Source: Mycolicibacterium phocaicum (GTDB taxonomy: Bacteria > Actinomycetota > Actinomycetes > Mycobacteriales > Mycobacteriaceae). Taken from it: a DNA stretch of 64,000 bases. Below are positions 16,433 through 25,628 of the stretch, piece by piece. A program made the position numbers and the translations under genes. The notes below the pieces were generated by a model that did no database searches, was not told where the DNA came from, and saw only the letters and a list, made by a program, of their open reading frames with translations. Within the stretch, counting starts at the first letter, position 1, and each line of letters starts with the position of its first letter. The stretch is taken from NCBI RefSeq assembly GCF_010731115.1, contig NZ_AP022616.1:5332001-5396000 (forward strand), in the 5' to 3' direction.

Positions 16433-16866
16433 CGCGCAATCTCCAGCGCGTCATTGTCACTGTCAAGGTGCTCGACGGTGGTGAAGACCAGCTCGGTTTC
16501 GCCGATGTTCTCGATGTCGTGCAGCAGGAATTCGCCTGGGCCGAAATGGAAGTGGCGGGTCTCACCGGCCCGATACGAGACTTCGCGCACGGTGCCGTCG
16601 TGGGTGTGTTGGCGACTGCTGCCCGCGTTGATTGCCGTCCAGAAGTAGTCCAGCACGTGCCGGTGTGCGTGCCAGCGCTCGCCGGGCGCCAGCCGGATTT
16701 CCCACACCCGAACCCGGGAGTCCTCGCTCAGCAGGCGGGATCCGACGTTTCCGTCGAAGGCGTGCTCGGCGAACTCGGTCTTGAGCCATCCCGGCCAGCT
16801 CTCGAAGTCGGTGGCCACCAGCTCACCGGCGAGCGGCAGATCGGTCAGATAGTTGTTGTCGGTCAT
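16429..16866 (-). CDS. Cupin-domain protein of the catabolic operon
   Basis: The protein has 145 residues and a single beta-barrel cupin: RVRVWEIRLAPGERWHAHRHVLDY gives motif 1 with HxH and a downstream H, and RHFHFGPGEFLLHDIENIGET gives motif 2. Such proteins can be small metal dioxygenases, isomerases or lactonases; the histidines suggest a metal site, but the reaction is unknown. The upstream frame extends much further, but ATG 16866 is chosen because the protein matches cupins from there. It lies 28 bp after the hydroxylase stop. Confidence 0.78.
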   Translation of the reverse strand: MTDNNYLTDLPLAGELVATDFESWPGWLKTEFAEHAFDGNVGSRLLSEDSRVRVWEIRLAPGERWHAHRHVLDYFWTAINAGSSRQHTHDGTVREVSYRAGETRHFHFGPGEFLLHDIENIGETELVFTTVEHLDSDNDALEIAR

Positions 16867-16894
16867 TGTCGAATTCCTTTCGTCGTGACGGGCT

Positions 16895-18085
16895 TTAGCG
16901 TCCGGGGCCGTAAAGGCCGAATCGCAGATCGGGGTCGCCTGGCGTCCAGCTGTTCCGGAACTGGGAGCGTTCGCCCATGTCCACCACTCGGCGCAGCAAG
17001 TTGTCGCTGAGCTGCAGCTGCGCCGGTTCCCATTTGGCCAGGGCCGACACGATGTCTCCCGCCGAGGTGGACAGCGCCTCGGCCAGCGCCCAGGCGTCTG
17101 CGGCGGCTTTGGCGGTTCCAGCGGCCGCATGAGGCCGGGAGGCACACGCGGCGTCGCCGATCAACGCCGCCCGGCCGAGAGCCATCCGCGCGGACCGCAC
17201 ATCCGACAGCACCTGCAGGTAGGGCTGCGGGGTCTTGACGACCACCTCGGCCTCTGCGGGCGCCAGCTGTGCCACCGCTGCTGTGCGCAGTTCGTCGACG
17301 AAGCGGTCCTGCACCTGGCCGGGATGGACCGACACCGAGCCGGCGAATCCCCTTTTGTCGATGAGCAATTCGCTGAGTTCAGGGCCCGCCGGGACATTGC
17401 GGTACCAGACGTAGTTCATCAAGCGGTCGGCGTCGTCGAGGCTCTGCTCGCCGGGGATCGGGTACATCGTGATGTGGGAGTTCGGGATCACGGTGTAGGT
17501 GATGGCATCACCGAGCACATCACGGGTGTGGGCGGTCAGTTCGGACAGCGGGACGGTTCCGCGCCAGCCCACGTAGCCGGAGTAGGTGAGCGCGGCATCG
17601 GGATCGAAATGCTCACGAGCCGGTGAGGTGATGCCGTCGGCGAAGACGACGAGGTCGGCGCTGGCCGTCTTGCCGCTGACGAACCGCACGGTGGCGGTGT
17701 GCTCGTCTTGACTGAAACCACAGGCGAATTCGCCGTAATGGTAGTGCTCGGTGCCGAAGTCGGCGAGTAGCGCACGGTAGAAAGTGCCCCACGAGGTGTA
17801 GGTCCAGCGGGCGGGCTCCCGGTGCACGGTGGCGCCGCTGGGGTCGAGGTACTGCACGTACGAGGTGGCGGTGTGCAGGTCGGCCATGTGCTGGCGGCTG
17901 CGTTCGGCGAACCAGCGCACGGTGTCCGGCTGCAGGACGATGCCGCTGCCACGACCGTCGAGGGGAGTAGGGGTGCGTTCGTAGACGTCGACGTGGAATC
18001 CCAAGTCGCGCAGCAACAGTGCGGTGGTGAGGCCGCCGATGGATCCGCCGACGACGATCGCCGAAGCAGTGGAGTATTCGGTCAT
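16895..18085 (-). CDS. FAD-dependent aromatic hydroxylase, 2,6-dihydroxypyridine 3-monooxygenase-like
   Basis: The protein has 396 residues. It has the dinucleotide fold VVGGSIGGLTTALLLRDLGF at the N-terminus, the ADGITSPAREHF region, and the second FAD motif GRAALIGDAACASRPHAAAG. As I recall the Arthrobacter nicotine-pathway enzyme DhpH, length and motifs (YERTPTPL, SYVQYLD, YAGYVxWRG-like SGYVGWRGTVP, RPHAAAGxAKA) agree well along the whole chain. It would hydroxylate a dihydroxypyridine or similar ring using NADH and O2. The exact substrate is inference. The start overlaps the MFS stop by ATGA. Confidence 0.85.
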   Translation of the reverse strand: MTEYSTASAIVVGGSIGGLTTALLLRDLGFHVDVYERTPTPLDGRGSGIVLQPDTVRWFAERSRQHMADLHTATSYVQYLDPSGATVHREPARWTYTSWGTFYRALLADFGTEHYHYGEFACGFSQDEHTATVRFVSGKTASADLVVFADGITSPAREHFDPDAALTYSGYVGWRGTVPLSELTAHTRDVLGDAITYTVIPNSHITMYPIPGEQSLDDADRLMNYVWYRNVPAGPELSELLIDKRGFAGSVSVHPGQVQDRFVDELRTAAVAQLAPAEAEVVVKTPQPYLQVLSDVRSARMALGRAALIGDAACASRPHAAAGTAKAAADAWALAEALSTSAGDIVSALAKWEPAQLQLSDNLLRRVVDMGERSQFRNSWTPGDPDLRFGLYGPGR

Positions 18086-19437
18086 GACGCGCTCTTTTCG
18101 CTCAGCCGGCTGGTTTGCGTGGTGGGTTGGTCGACGGGCATGGGTTCCCCGCGGGTTTCGCGGGCGAAGGCCAGCCCGATGACGGCGATCAGGCCTACCG
18201 CCGACACCGAGGCGGTGGCGATGCCGAGGTTGCCGTCGAACCATGACGAGGCGATCACCCCGGCGGTGAGAGGCCCGAGCGCGGTGACGTAACGGCCGAC
18301 GCTGTTGCACACGGCCAGCGCGGTGGCACGCACACTGGGCGGGAAGAGTTCCGGACCGTAGATGAAGGTGCCTGACAGGGCGCCGAACAGACCGAAGCCC
18401 AGCAGCGGCATCGCGATGAGCAGCTCGGTGTGACTGCGGCCGAACGGAAACGTCCACGCGATGGTGGCGGCCGAGACCGTGAAGCTGATCGCGAAGGCGT
18501 TCCTGCGGCCGATCGCGTCGGCGACGAAACCCCATGCTGCGTAGCCGATTATGCCGCCGGCATTGAACAGCATCGCGGCCACCGCGACCCGGTGATCGGC
18601 CACGCCGGACGGGAGGCCTTCGGCCTTGGTCACCTGCCGGATGATCTGCGGGTACCAGGTCGACACGCTCCAGAACGCGATGAGCGCGCCGGTGGCCAGT
18701 GCGGTGCAGACCAGCATGGGGTGCAGCAGTGGCGGGCCGAACAGGCGTCGCAGCACGAATCGATCGTGGACGTGATTGTGGCCCAGTGCTTTCCGTTCTT
18801 TACGTGCTTGCAAGTGGGCGCCGATCTCGGGTGGCTCGGGGACATAGCGGCGGATGAACCACACCACCAGGGCCGGGATGCCGGCGAGCAGCATCATGGC
18901 GCGCCATCCGTGGTCACCCAGCAGTGCATAGGCGGCGGCCGCCATGAAGAAGCCACCGGCGTATCCGGCCATCATCACTCCGCCGGCGCGGGCCCGGAAT
19001 CGGTTGCGCCAGGTCTCGGCGATCAGGGCGGCACCAACCGGCGCCTCGACGCCCGATCCGAGGCCTGCGATGAATCGCAGGACGCCCAGCTGCCACCAGG
19101 TGTCGGCGAAGCAGGCGAGCGCGCTGAACGCCGCGTAGGTGAGGATGCCCGCCGACAGCACCCGGGTACGGCCGAAATAGTCGGCGAGTATGCCGAAAAG
19201 GATTCCGCCGGTTGCCCATCCGATGAGGAAGAGCGCGACGGTCAGGCCGCCGTAGAACCCGATGGCAGCGGCATCGGTGTCGATGCCGCTGTTCGGGAGC
19301 AGCTCGTTCATGGCGGGGCCGAGGACGAGGACGTAGAGGCTGCCGGCGAAGCCGTCCAGGCCCCAGCCCAGCGTGGTGCCCGCCAGGACCAGCCACTGCG
19401 TTCGGGTGATGTCGTGATGCCAGCGTGCTGCGGACAT
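18082..19437 (-). CDS. MFS transporter, aromatic acid/H+ symporter-like
   Basis: The protein has 451 residues and 12 predicted membrane helices. The loop 2-3 motif is GILADYFGRTRVL, and the equivalent in the second half is WGFVADAIGRRNAF. N-terminal GWGLDGFAGSLYVLVLGPAM resembles the DGFD region of the AAHS/sugar-porter group. It would import the substrate of the catabolic operon. It lies 31 bp downstream of the aldehyde dehydrogenase gene and overlaps the hydroxylase gene. Confidence 0.88.
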   Translation of the reverse strand: MSAARWHHDITRTQWLVLAGTTLGWGLDGFAGSLYVLVLGPAMNELLPNSGIDTDAAAIGFYGGLTVALFLIGWATGGILFGILADYFGRTRVLSAGILTYAAFSALACFADTWWQLGVLRFIAGLGSGVEAPVGAALIAETWRNRFRARAGGVMMAGYAGGFFMAAAAYALLGDHGWRAMMLLAGIPALVVWFIRRYVPEPPEIGAHLQARKERKALGHNHVHDRFVLRRLFGPPLLHPMLVCTALATGALIAFWSVSTWYPQIIRQVTKAEGLPSGVADHRVAVAAMLFNAGGIIGYAAWGFVADAIGRRNAFAISFTVSAATIAWTFPFGRSHTELLIAMPLLGFGLFGALSGTFIYGPELFPPSVRATALAVCNSVGRYVTALGPLTAGVIASSWFDGNLGIATASVSAVGLIAVIGLAFARETRGEPMPVDQPTTQTSRLSEKSAS

Positions 19438-19468
19438 GGATGTACCTTTCGGGCCGTCGGAACAGGGG

Positions 19469-20959
19469 TCAGTTGAGGCGGCGCTGGGGCTGCCCGCCGT
19501 ACCAGTCGACGGGCTCGGCAGCGGTGCGCACCACGATCGTCTTGACCCAGGAGAAGTCGTCGAAAGACTCTGTGCCGGCGTCCTTTCCGGAGCCGGATTC
19601 CTTGATGCCGCCCCAGGGGAGGGACGGTTCCAGGCGGTGGTGGTCGTTGACCCAGACCATGCCCGCGTTGATGCTCGCCGCCACGCGGTGGGCGCGGCTC
19701 ACATCGGTTGTCCAAACTCCGGCGCCGAGTCCGTACGGGTTGTCGTTGGCCATCTGCACGCCGTCGTGCTCGCTGTCGAACGGGATGACCACGGCGACCG
19801 GCCCGAAGATCTCCTCGCGGGCGACCGTCATGTCCATGGTGGCGTCGGACAACACGGTGGGTTCGAGATAGAAGCCGCCGTCGAAAGGGCTTGGCAGTGC
19901 GGGTATCTGGCCGCCGGCTGCGAGGGTCGCGCCTTCATCGACACCGGTCTGGATCAGCGCCGTGACCTTGTCGCGCTGCCGGGTGCTGATGAGCGGCCCC
20001 ATCTGGGTGTCCGGCAGGGCCGGGTCTCCGATCCGAATGGCCCGGGCCCGCGCGGTGAGGGCGGTGACGAACTCGTCGTAGATGCCGCGCTGCACCAGGA
20101 ACCGCGATCCGGCGACACACGACTGGCCGGCCGCGACGAACGCGCTGAAGGCCGCGCCCTCGGCGGCGATCTGGGGGTCGACGTCGTCGAAGAGCAACAC
20201 CGGCGTCTTGCCGCCCAGCTCGGCGGTGATGCGCGCGAACCGGGACGCTGTCGCGACCGCTGCCGATCTACCGGCCTCGGTGCCACCGGTGAGAGTGATC
20301 TTGGCGATGTCGGGATGGCCGGTGAGGCGCACGCCCGCCTCACGTGCGCCCGTCACCACATTGAGCACGCCGTCGGGTAGCCCGGCGGCGGTGACGATTT
20401 CGGCAAGGGCCAGCGTCGTCAGTGGTGTCAGCTCAGATGGCTTGACCACCACCGTGTTTCCATTGGCGAGTGCGGCCGACAGGCTGCGCGCCAGGATGAG
20501 CATCGGATGGTTGAACGGCGTGATGATGCCGCACACACCGAGCGGTAACCGCTGTTGGTAGGTGAGGTAGGGCCCGTCGCCCGGCAACACGGCCTGACGT
20601 TGCGCGGCCAGCAGCCCGGCGTTGTACCGGAACCATTCCGGTACGCGGGACAGCTGGGCCCGGGTTTCGGTGATCGGCCGTCCGTTGTTCTGCGCCTCGA
20701 GGGTGTAGAGCTTCTCGCTCGCGGATTCGATGGCGTCGGCGATGCGCAGCAGCAGCTTGGCGCGCTCGCTCCGGACCATGGCGGGCCACGGCCCGTCTTC
20801 GAACGCCGCGCGGGCCTTGGCCACCGCGGCATCGACCTCACGCGCCCCCTGCTCGGGGACGGTGGCGATCACCGCGCCGGTGGCGGGGCTGAGGATATGG
20901 CGGGTAGGGGTGAGGGGCGCATCCGTGACCACGGTGGGGGCCGGTGAGACTTGGGTCAT
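19469..20959 (-). CDS. NAD(P)+-dependent aldehyde dehydrogenase
   Basis: The protein has 496 residues with the full ALDH fold: cofactor region ITPFNHPMLILARSLSAALANGN and FPS-type TLTGGTEAGR, catalytic Glu in ITAELGGKTPVL, catalytic Cys in AAGQSCVAGSRF, and EEIFGPVAVV. It would oxidise a semialdehyde from the operon's pathway. It is the first gene of the six-gene unit. A second ATG 15 bp upstream (20974) would add five residues; neither start has a clear ribosome-binding site. The divergent promoter with the PucR-type gene holds an inverted repeat at 21007-21029. Confidence 0.9.
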   Translation of the reverse strand: MTQVSPAPTVVTDAPLTPTRHILSPATGAVIATVPEQGAREVDAAVAKARAAFEDGPWPAMVRSERAKLLLRIADAIESASEKLYTLEAQNNGRPITETRAQLSRVPEWFRYNAGLLAAQRQAVLPGDGPYLTYQQRLPLGVCGIITPFNHPMLILARSLSAALANGNTVVVKPSELTPLTTLALAEIVTAAGLPDGVLNVVTGAREAGVRLTGHPDIAKITLTGGTEAGRSAAVATASRFARITAELGGKTPVLLFDDVDPQIAAEGAAFSAFVAAGQSCVAGSRFLVQRGIYDEFVTALTARARAIRIGDPALPDTQMGPLISTRQRDKVTALIQTGVDEGATLAAGGQIPALPSPFDGGFYLEPTVLSDATMDMTVAREEIFGPVAVVIPFDSEHDGVQMANDNPYGLGAGVWTTDVSRAHRVAASINAGMVWVNDHHRLEPSLPWGGIKESGSGKDAGTESFDDFSWVKTIVVRTAAEPVDWYGGQPQRRLN

Positions 20960-21006
20960 GCCAATGAGTCTCATCACAGCGCCACGCGCGTTCAATGTCG
21001 TGCGAG

Positions 21007-21029
21007 ACATATTCTTTAGCTGAATATGT
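21007..21029. promoter_or_regulatory. Operator candidate in the ALDH / GAF-PucR divergent promoter
   Basis: ACATATTC (21007-21014), 7 bp, GAATATGT (21022-21029) is a perfect inverted repeat. TATGT (21025-21029) and ACATA (21037-21041) form a further, overlapping pair. It is the only AT-rich patch between the divergent genes and is likely bound by the PucR-type activator. Confidence 0.6.
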
Positions 21030-21065
21030 GTGTGGCTACATACGACTGTGGTGCACACTGATCGG

Positions 21066-22865
21066 ATGACGACGTCGACGGGCCGCGAACGGCCGGGGGC
21101 GGAACTGGTCACGTGGTTGGCAGCGTTGCGCACCCTCAGTGCCCTGGCCTGCGCCGAGACCGATCTGGCCGAGGTGCTCTGCCTCGTCGCCGATACCGCA
21201 CGCACGCTGCTGGGCTTCGACTTCTGCGGCGTGCTCATCCCCGACGACAGCGGCGAGCAACTGCTCGTGCGGGGCTGGAGCGGATTGTCGGACGAGTACG
21301 TCGGGCGGGTGAACTCCGACCGCCCCATCCGGCTGGACAGCACCTCGCCGTCTACTCGCGCTTTCCACACCGGCGAACCGGTGGCCATCCGCGACGTGCG
21401 GATCGAACCCCGATTCGCCCTCTGGGCCGGCGTGGCACAAGAGCAGGGCTACCGGGCGATCATCGCCGTGCCGCTCATCGCCGGCACCGAGGTGCTGGGG
21501 ACACTCAACGGCTACTACGCCTCGGTGCACACCTTCACCCGCTATGAGATCGAGCGGCTGACCCTGCTCGCCAACCATGCCGCCATCGCGGTGACGTCGG
21601 CGCGCCGGCTCGATGAACTGCGTACCCTGACCACATCGCTACGCGAGCAACGCGATGCGCTCGCGCGTTCGGAACAGATCCACGAACGGCTGCTCGCAGT
21701 GAGCTTGCGCTCGGGAGGCGTCAACGGGATCGCCGCGGCGTTGAGCGACTTGATCGGCCGGCCCGTGCTCATCGATGACGCCCGCCAGACCGAGCTCGCG
21801 CGCTCCGGCGACGGCATCGACTACCCGGCCGTCGCAGTCCGGACCGCGACGGCCGATGCTGAGTCCGCGGCGACCTCGGCGACGGTCGGTGAGGTTGTCG
21901 ACGATCAGGACGCTTCGACTGGCTGGCTCGTCGCGCGGGTGCGGCTGGGCAGCGAGGTCGCAGCCCGCATCTGGTTCCCCGGGGGGCCCGATTCGCTTGA
22001 CCCCCTGCAGATTCGGGCGGTAGAGCACGCCTCCATCGTCATCTCGGTGGAGTTGCTGCGGATGCAGACCGCAGCCGAGGTCGAGCGACGGGTGCGCGGC
22101 GAGCTGCTGACCGATGTGCTGGCCGGCAGCGGTCAGCTGTCGGGCCAGATTCGGGAGCGGGCCCGACGGTTGGGCCACGATCTGTCCGTCGCTCACGTCG
22201 CCGTCGTCGCCACGCTGGCCGGTCCCAGTGAGTCGGCCACCCGCCGGGCGTGGCAACGTGCGCTTTCCGTCGTCACCGAGCTGGCATCGGGACATCAGCC
22301 ACGCCCGCTGGTGGCGATGCATGGCGGAACCCTGGTCGCGCTGTGGCCAGGTGATAGCGATGAGTCTGCGGGAGTCATCGTGCAGCGGGAGTTGTCCAGG
22401 ATCGCGCCGAACATCTCAGCGACCGTCGCGGTGTCGCCCGTCCACGGATCCGATTACGGCGACGCCTACCGGATCGCCAAGAGTGCATTGGAGATCTCCC
22501 TGCGCTCGGGCCGCACTGATTCCGTTGTGACTCTTGAAGATCTGGGTATCGTCGGTCTACTGCTACAGCTCGATGACCCGGCCAAGCTGACAGCCTTCGC
22601 CAACCGGACACTGGCTCCGATCATCGACTACGACGCCAAACACCGCACCGACCTCATTGCCACGCTGCGAGCCCACTTCGCCGGTAAGCAGGACCGCACC
22701 GCAACGGCCGAGAAGCTGTTGATTCACCCCAATACGGTCGCCCAGCGGCTGCGGCGCATCGAATCGCTGTGCGCGGCGGACCTGGCCGATCCGGCCGTCA
22801 GCGTCCAGTTCTCGTCCGCGCTCATCGTGTACGACATCGCGGCGCAAGGCCAAGGCAGATACTGA
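21066..22865 (+). CDS. GAF-PucR helix-turn-helix regulator of the catabolic operon
   Basis: The protein has 599 residues. A GAF domain covers about residues 20-170 (LLGFDFCGVLIPDDSGEQLLVRG ... AIIAVPLIAGTEVLGTLNGYY, followed by a coiled linker REQRDALARSEQIHERLL). The C-terminal PucR helix-turn-helix is KLLIHPNTVAQRLRRIESLC. Regulators of this build (CdaR/PucR group) activate adjacent catabolic genes in response to an effector. ATG 21066 is preferred to an upstream in-frame ATG at 21030 that abuts the operator. It is divergent from the six-gene operon and almost certainly controls it. Confidence 0.88.
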   Translation: MTTSTGRERPGAELVTWLAALRTLSALACAETDLAEVLCLVADTARTLLGFDFCGVLIPDDSGEQLLVRGWSGLSDEYVGRVNSDRPIRLDSTSPSTRAFHTGEPVAIRDVRIEPRFALWAGVAQEQGYRAIIAVPLIAGTEVLGTLNGYYASVHTFTRYEIERLTLLANHAAIAVTSARRLDELRTLTTSLREQRDALARSEQIHERLLAVSLRSGGVNGIAAALSDLIGRPVLIDDARQTELARSGDGIDYPAVAVRTATADAESAATSATVGEVVDDQDASTGWLVARVRLGSEVAARIWFPGGPDSLDPLQIRAVEHASIVISVELLRMQTAAEVERRVRGELLTDVLAGSGQLSGQIRERARRLGHDLSVAHVAVVATLAGPSESATRRAWQRALSVVTELASGHQPRPLVAMHGGTLVALWPGDSDESAGVIVQRELSRIAPNISATVAVSPVHGSDYGDAYRIAKSALEISLRSGRTDSVVTLEDLGIVGLLLQLDDPAKLTAFANRTLAPIIDYDAKHRTDLIATLRAHFAGKQDRTATAEKLLIHPNTVAQRLRRIESLCAADLADPAVSVQFSSALIVYDIAAQGQGRY

Positions 22866-23000
22866 CCCTGCGCGGTGCCGGCGTGTGAGGCCGCCCGCAG
22901 GGGGAGCGAAGGATATCGGTCCCGCGGACTGGTCCGGGGCCATTAGGCTCAGTCATGTTGACGTTCCGCGACCCGCGGGATCAGACACTTTGGGGGAGAG

Positions 23001-23327
23001 ATGTCCGTGAGAATTCGCCTGGCAGCCGGCGCGGTTGCCGCAGTCTCGGTGTTGTCCGTCGCCGGCGCGGGGGTTGCATCGGCATGGCCGATACCGGTCA
23101 CGCCGGAACAGCAGCGATTCATCAACCAGGCGCGCAATGCCGGTTTCCCCGGTGACGACGACGCGGTCCTGCAGGCCGGGCTGCAGGCGTGTCAGATGGC
23201 GTTCAGTGGCCAGTCACGGCCCGACGTGGTCGGCGCGCTGGCCGGGCAGTACGGGGCAGACCCCGGCCCCACCGGTGCGCTCGCGAAAGCCGCGCACGGC
23301 ATCTTGTGCACGTCGGCCCCGAACTGA
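23001..23327 (+). CDS. Small secreted DUF732 protein
   Basis: The protein has 108 residues. A signal peptide (LAAGAVAAVSVLSVAGAG, cleaved near ASAWP) precedes the DUF732 core: QQRFINQARNAGFPGDDDAVLQAGLQACQMAFSGQ and a second Cys in AHGILCTS. GGGGGAGAG lies just upstream of the ATG. The function of the family is unknown; it probably acts in the cell envelope. It may be co-transcribed with the next gene, 7 bp on. Confidence 0.88.
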   Translation: MSVRIRLAAGAVAAVSVLSVAGAGVASAWPIPVTPEQQRFINQARNAGFPGDDDAVLQAGLQACQMAFSGQSRPDVVGALAGQYGADPGPTGALAKAAHGILCTSAPN

Positions 23328-23334
23328 CCTGCCC

Positions 23335-24099
23335 ATGACTCAACCGCCACCGCAGCAAGGCCCATGGGATCCCCCGCCGAACGGACCGTCGGGAAGCCCG
23401 CCGGGCCAACCGATCCCGCCCGCTTCGGGACAGCCCGCGTGGCAGCCGCAGCCGGGCTGGCCGGCGCCGAATCCGCAGCCCTGGCCCGGACAACAGCAGC
23501 CGTACTACGGTCCGCAGACCCCGCCGCCGGGCTACCCGCCGCCGCGCAAGTCAGGGGTCAAGCCGTGGGTGTGGATCGTGGTCGTAGTTGTGGTCTTGTT
23601 CGTCATCGGCGGCGTCGCCAACGTGGTTCGCAAAGGACTGCACACCACCGCGTTCGGCACCCAGCTGAAATCGGGGGAGTGCGTGACGAACGCTGACTAC
23701 GAGAAGTTCCATTTCACCTCGACCAGCTGCGAATCATCTGACGCTGTCTACGAATTGGCGGGCGAGACCTCGAAGGGACTGTGCCCGGACGGCAAGGCGC
23801 CGTCGGAGGGGCCGTACTTCTACGCCACCAGCAATCAGGATGACCCCAAGGCCGCGACCTTGTGCTTCGCGTTGAACCTGCATGAGGGCGACTGCTACGC
23901 GCTCGACCTCACCGGCAAGAGCATCAAGAACATCGACTGCGCGCAGGCTCCGACCATCGCGAACTCGCACACGGGCGTTTTCAAGGTGGCCCAGCGCGTG
24001 GATGGCAGCGTCGATGAATCGGCTTGTGCCAGTGCGGCGAAGGCGATGGTCTTCACATCCCCGAAGCGGGTGTACTGCCTGACCAAGCTCGTCGAGTGA
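23335..24099 (+). CDS. Pro-rich single-pass membrane protein with secreted Cys-rich domain (LppU-like)
   Basis: The protein has 254 residues. About 75 residues of Pro/Gln/Gly repeats face the cytoplasm, followed by one membrane segment (KPWVWIVVVVVVLFVIGGV) and an external domain with six or more cysteines (KSGECVTNADY, FHFTSTSCESSDAVYELAG, GDCYALDL, SACASAAK). The external domain recalls the LppU/SCO3897 family. The function is unknown. The upstream frame overlaps the DUF732 gene and is not coding there; ATG 23335 is the natural start. Confidence 0.75.
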   Translation: MTQPPPQQGPWDPPPNGPSGSPPGQPIPPASGQPAWQPQPGWPAPNPQPWPGQQQPYYGPQTPPPGYPPPRKSGVKPWVWIVVVVVVLFVIGGVANVVRKGLHTTAFGTQLKSGECVTNADYEKFHFTSTSCESSDAVYELAGETSKGLCPDGKAPSEGPYFYATSNQDDPKAATLCFALNLHEGDCYALDLTGKSIKNIDCAQAPTIANSHTGVFKVAQRVDGSVDESACASAAKAMVFTSPKRVYCLTKLVE

Positions 24100-24111
24100 G
24101 GACGGACAGCG

Positions 24112-25095
24112 TCACCGTGTACTGGCCTTGTGCAGGGCCCGCAGGACGCTGTGCTTGCCGAGGTCGACTTTGAATCGGTTCTGGCTCAGCGGGGCGGCGC
24201 CGCGCAGCGCGATTTCAGCTGCGTTCCGAAAGGCCTCGTCGCCGGCGGCATTACCGACGAGTGCCGATTCGGCATCGGGTACGCGCCACGGTTTGGCGGC
24301 GACGCCGCCGAGCGAGATGGCCGCTGAGATGACGACGCCGTCGTCAAGTGTCAGGCCAACTGCAACTGATACCAGGGCGAAGGCATAGCTGTGGCGGTCG
24401 CGGACCTTGAGATACCAACTGCGGCGGGCGTATTCCGATGGCGGCAACTGAATGCCGACGATCAGTTCGCCTGGTAGCAGCGTGTTGTCCCGGTCGGGTT
24501 CGTCCCCGGGAAGCCGGAAGAAATCGGCCAGCGAGATGCTGCGCGAACCGGTGCTCGCCCGGACGTGCACCACCGCATCGAGCATCGACAGCGCCACCGC
24601 CATGTCAGACGGGTGCACCGCGACGCAGGACGGACTGGCCCCGAACAGCGCGTGCTCACGGTTGAAACCTTGTAGCGCACCGCATCCAGACCCGGGCCGG
24701 CGTTTGTTACACGCCGGGAACTCGGCGTCCATGAAGTAGGGACAACGAGTCCGTTGCAGGAGATTGCCGCCGGCGGTGGCCATGTTCCGAAGCTGGGTTG
24801 TTGCCCCGGACAGGATCGCCTGCGACAACACCGGATACTGAGTTCGGACCAGATCGTGGTTGGCGATTGCGCTGTTGCTGACGCCGGAGCCGATCATGAT
24901 GCCGCCGTCATCGGTCGCGGTGATCTGATCCAAGCCGAGTTGGCTGACATCGACCACAGTCGTCGGCGCTGCGACACCGAGCTTCATCAGGTCCAGCAGG
25001 TTTGTGCCGCCCGCGTAGTAGGTGGCGCCGGCACGGGCCGCAAGATCGAGGGCGTCGTCGACATCTCGGGCGCGGTGGAAGTCGAAAGTCTTCAT
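24112..25095 (-). CDS. Molybdenum hydroxylase FAD subunit, PaoB-like with extra FeS cluster
   Basis: The protein has 327 residues. The FAD-binding motifs are YYAGGTNLLDLMKLGV near the N-terminus and MATAGGNLLQRTRCPYF. Four cysteines in RTRCPYFMDAEFPACNKRR and SGCGALQ mark the additional [4Fe-4S] cluster known in PaoB/YagS of E. coli. Other members of the CoxM/XdhB family lack it. The start is ATG 25095, overlapping the FeS subunit stop; longer starts run into that gene. It relays electrons from the molybdenum subunit. Confidence 0.88.
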   Translation of the reverse strand: MKTFDFHRARDVDDALDLAARAGATYYAGGTNLLDLMKLGVAAPTTVVDVSQLGLDQITATDDGGIMIGSGVSNSAIANHDLVRTQYPVLSQAILSGATTQLRNMATAGGNLLQRTRCPYFMDAEFPACNKRRPGSGCGALQGFNREHALFGASPSCVAVHPSDMAVALSMLDAVVHVRASTGSRSISLADFFRLPGDEPDRDNTLLPGELIVGIQLPPSEYARRSWYLKVRDRHSYAFALVSVAVGLTLDDGVVISAAISLGGVAAKPWRVPDAESALVGNAAGDEAFRNAAEIALRGAAPLSQNRFKVDLGKHSVLRALHKASTR

Positions 25096-25628
25096 GGGCG
25101 ATGCTCGGGCAGGCATGACGCGATGGCGTCGACGATGTTGGGGTAGGCGCCGCAACGGCAGATGTTGCCTGCCATGCGTTCACGGATTTCGTTGGTAGAT
25201 AAGGTATCCGGTCCATTCGCGAGGTCGGTGAACGGGCCGTCGAAGGTTGCGGCGGACAGATCCCCGCGTGCGTGTTCGGCGAGCATGGCGCGGGCAGAAC
25301 AGATCTGGCCGGGCGTGCAGTAACCACATTGGAATCCGTCGTGGTCGATGAATGCTTCTTGCAGCGGGTGCAGCTGGTCGTCTTGGGCGATGCCTTCGAT
25401 GGTCACGACAGTGGCGCCCTCGATCGTCACGGCCAGGGTGAGGCAGCTCAGGACCCGCCGAGCGTCGACCGAAACCGTGCAGGCGCCGCAGAGGCCGTGA
25501 TCGCAGCCCTTCTTCGTGCCGGTGAGCTGCAGGCGTTCACGCAGCAGGTCCAGCAGAGTGGTGCGGACGTCGGCTGTCATCGTGACTGGAGTGCCGTTGA
25601 CGATCAGCCCGATGGTGTATTCCGTCAT
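25092..25628 (-). CDS. Molybdenum hydroxylase 2Fe-2S subunit, PaoA-like
   Basis: The protein has 178 residues. The plant-type ferredoxin cluster ligands are in GCDHGLCGACTV...LSC, and the second cluster ligands are in QCGYCTPGQICSA and NICRCGAYPNI. There is no Tat signal peptide, unlike E. coli PaoA, so the enzyme is probably cytoplasmic. It lies between the large and FAD subunit genes with ATGA overlaps on both sides. Confidence 0.92.
   Translation of the reverse strand: MTEYTIGLIVNGTPVTMTADVRTTLLDLLRERLQLTGTKKGCDHGLCGACTVSVDARRVLSCLTLAVTIEGATVVTIEGIAQDDQLHPLQEAFIDHDGFQCGYCTPGQICSARAMLAEHARGDLSAATFDGPFTDLANGPDTLSTNEIRERMAGNICRCGAYPNIVDAIASCLPEHRP

Noticed and set aside
23035..23334. 100-codon N-terminal extension of the Pro-rich membrane protein
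   Set aside because: It overlaps the DUF732 gene in another frame and is Arg-rich without structure; the natural ATG at 23335 begins the typical Pro-rich domain.
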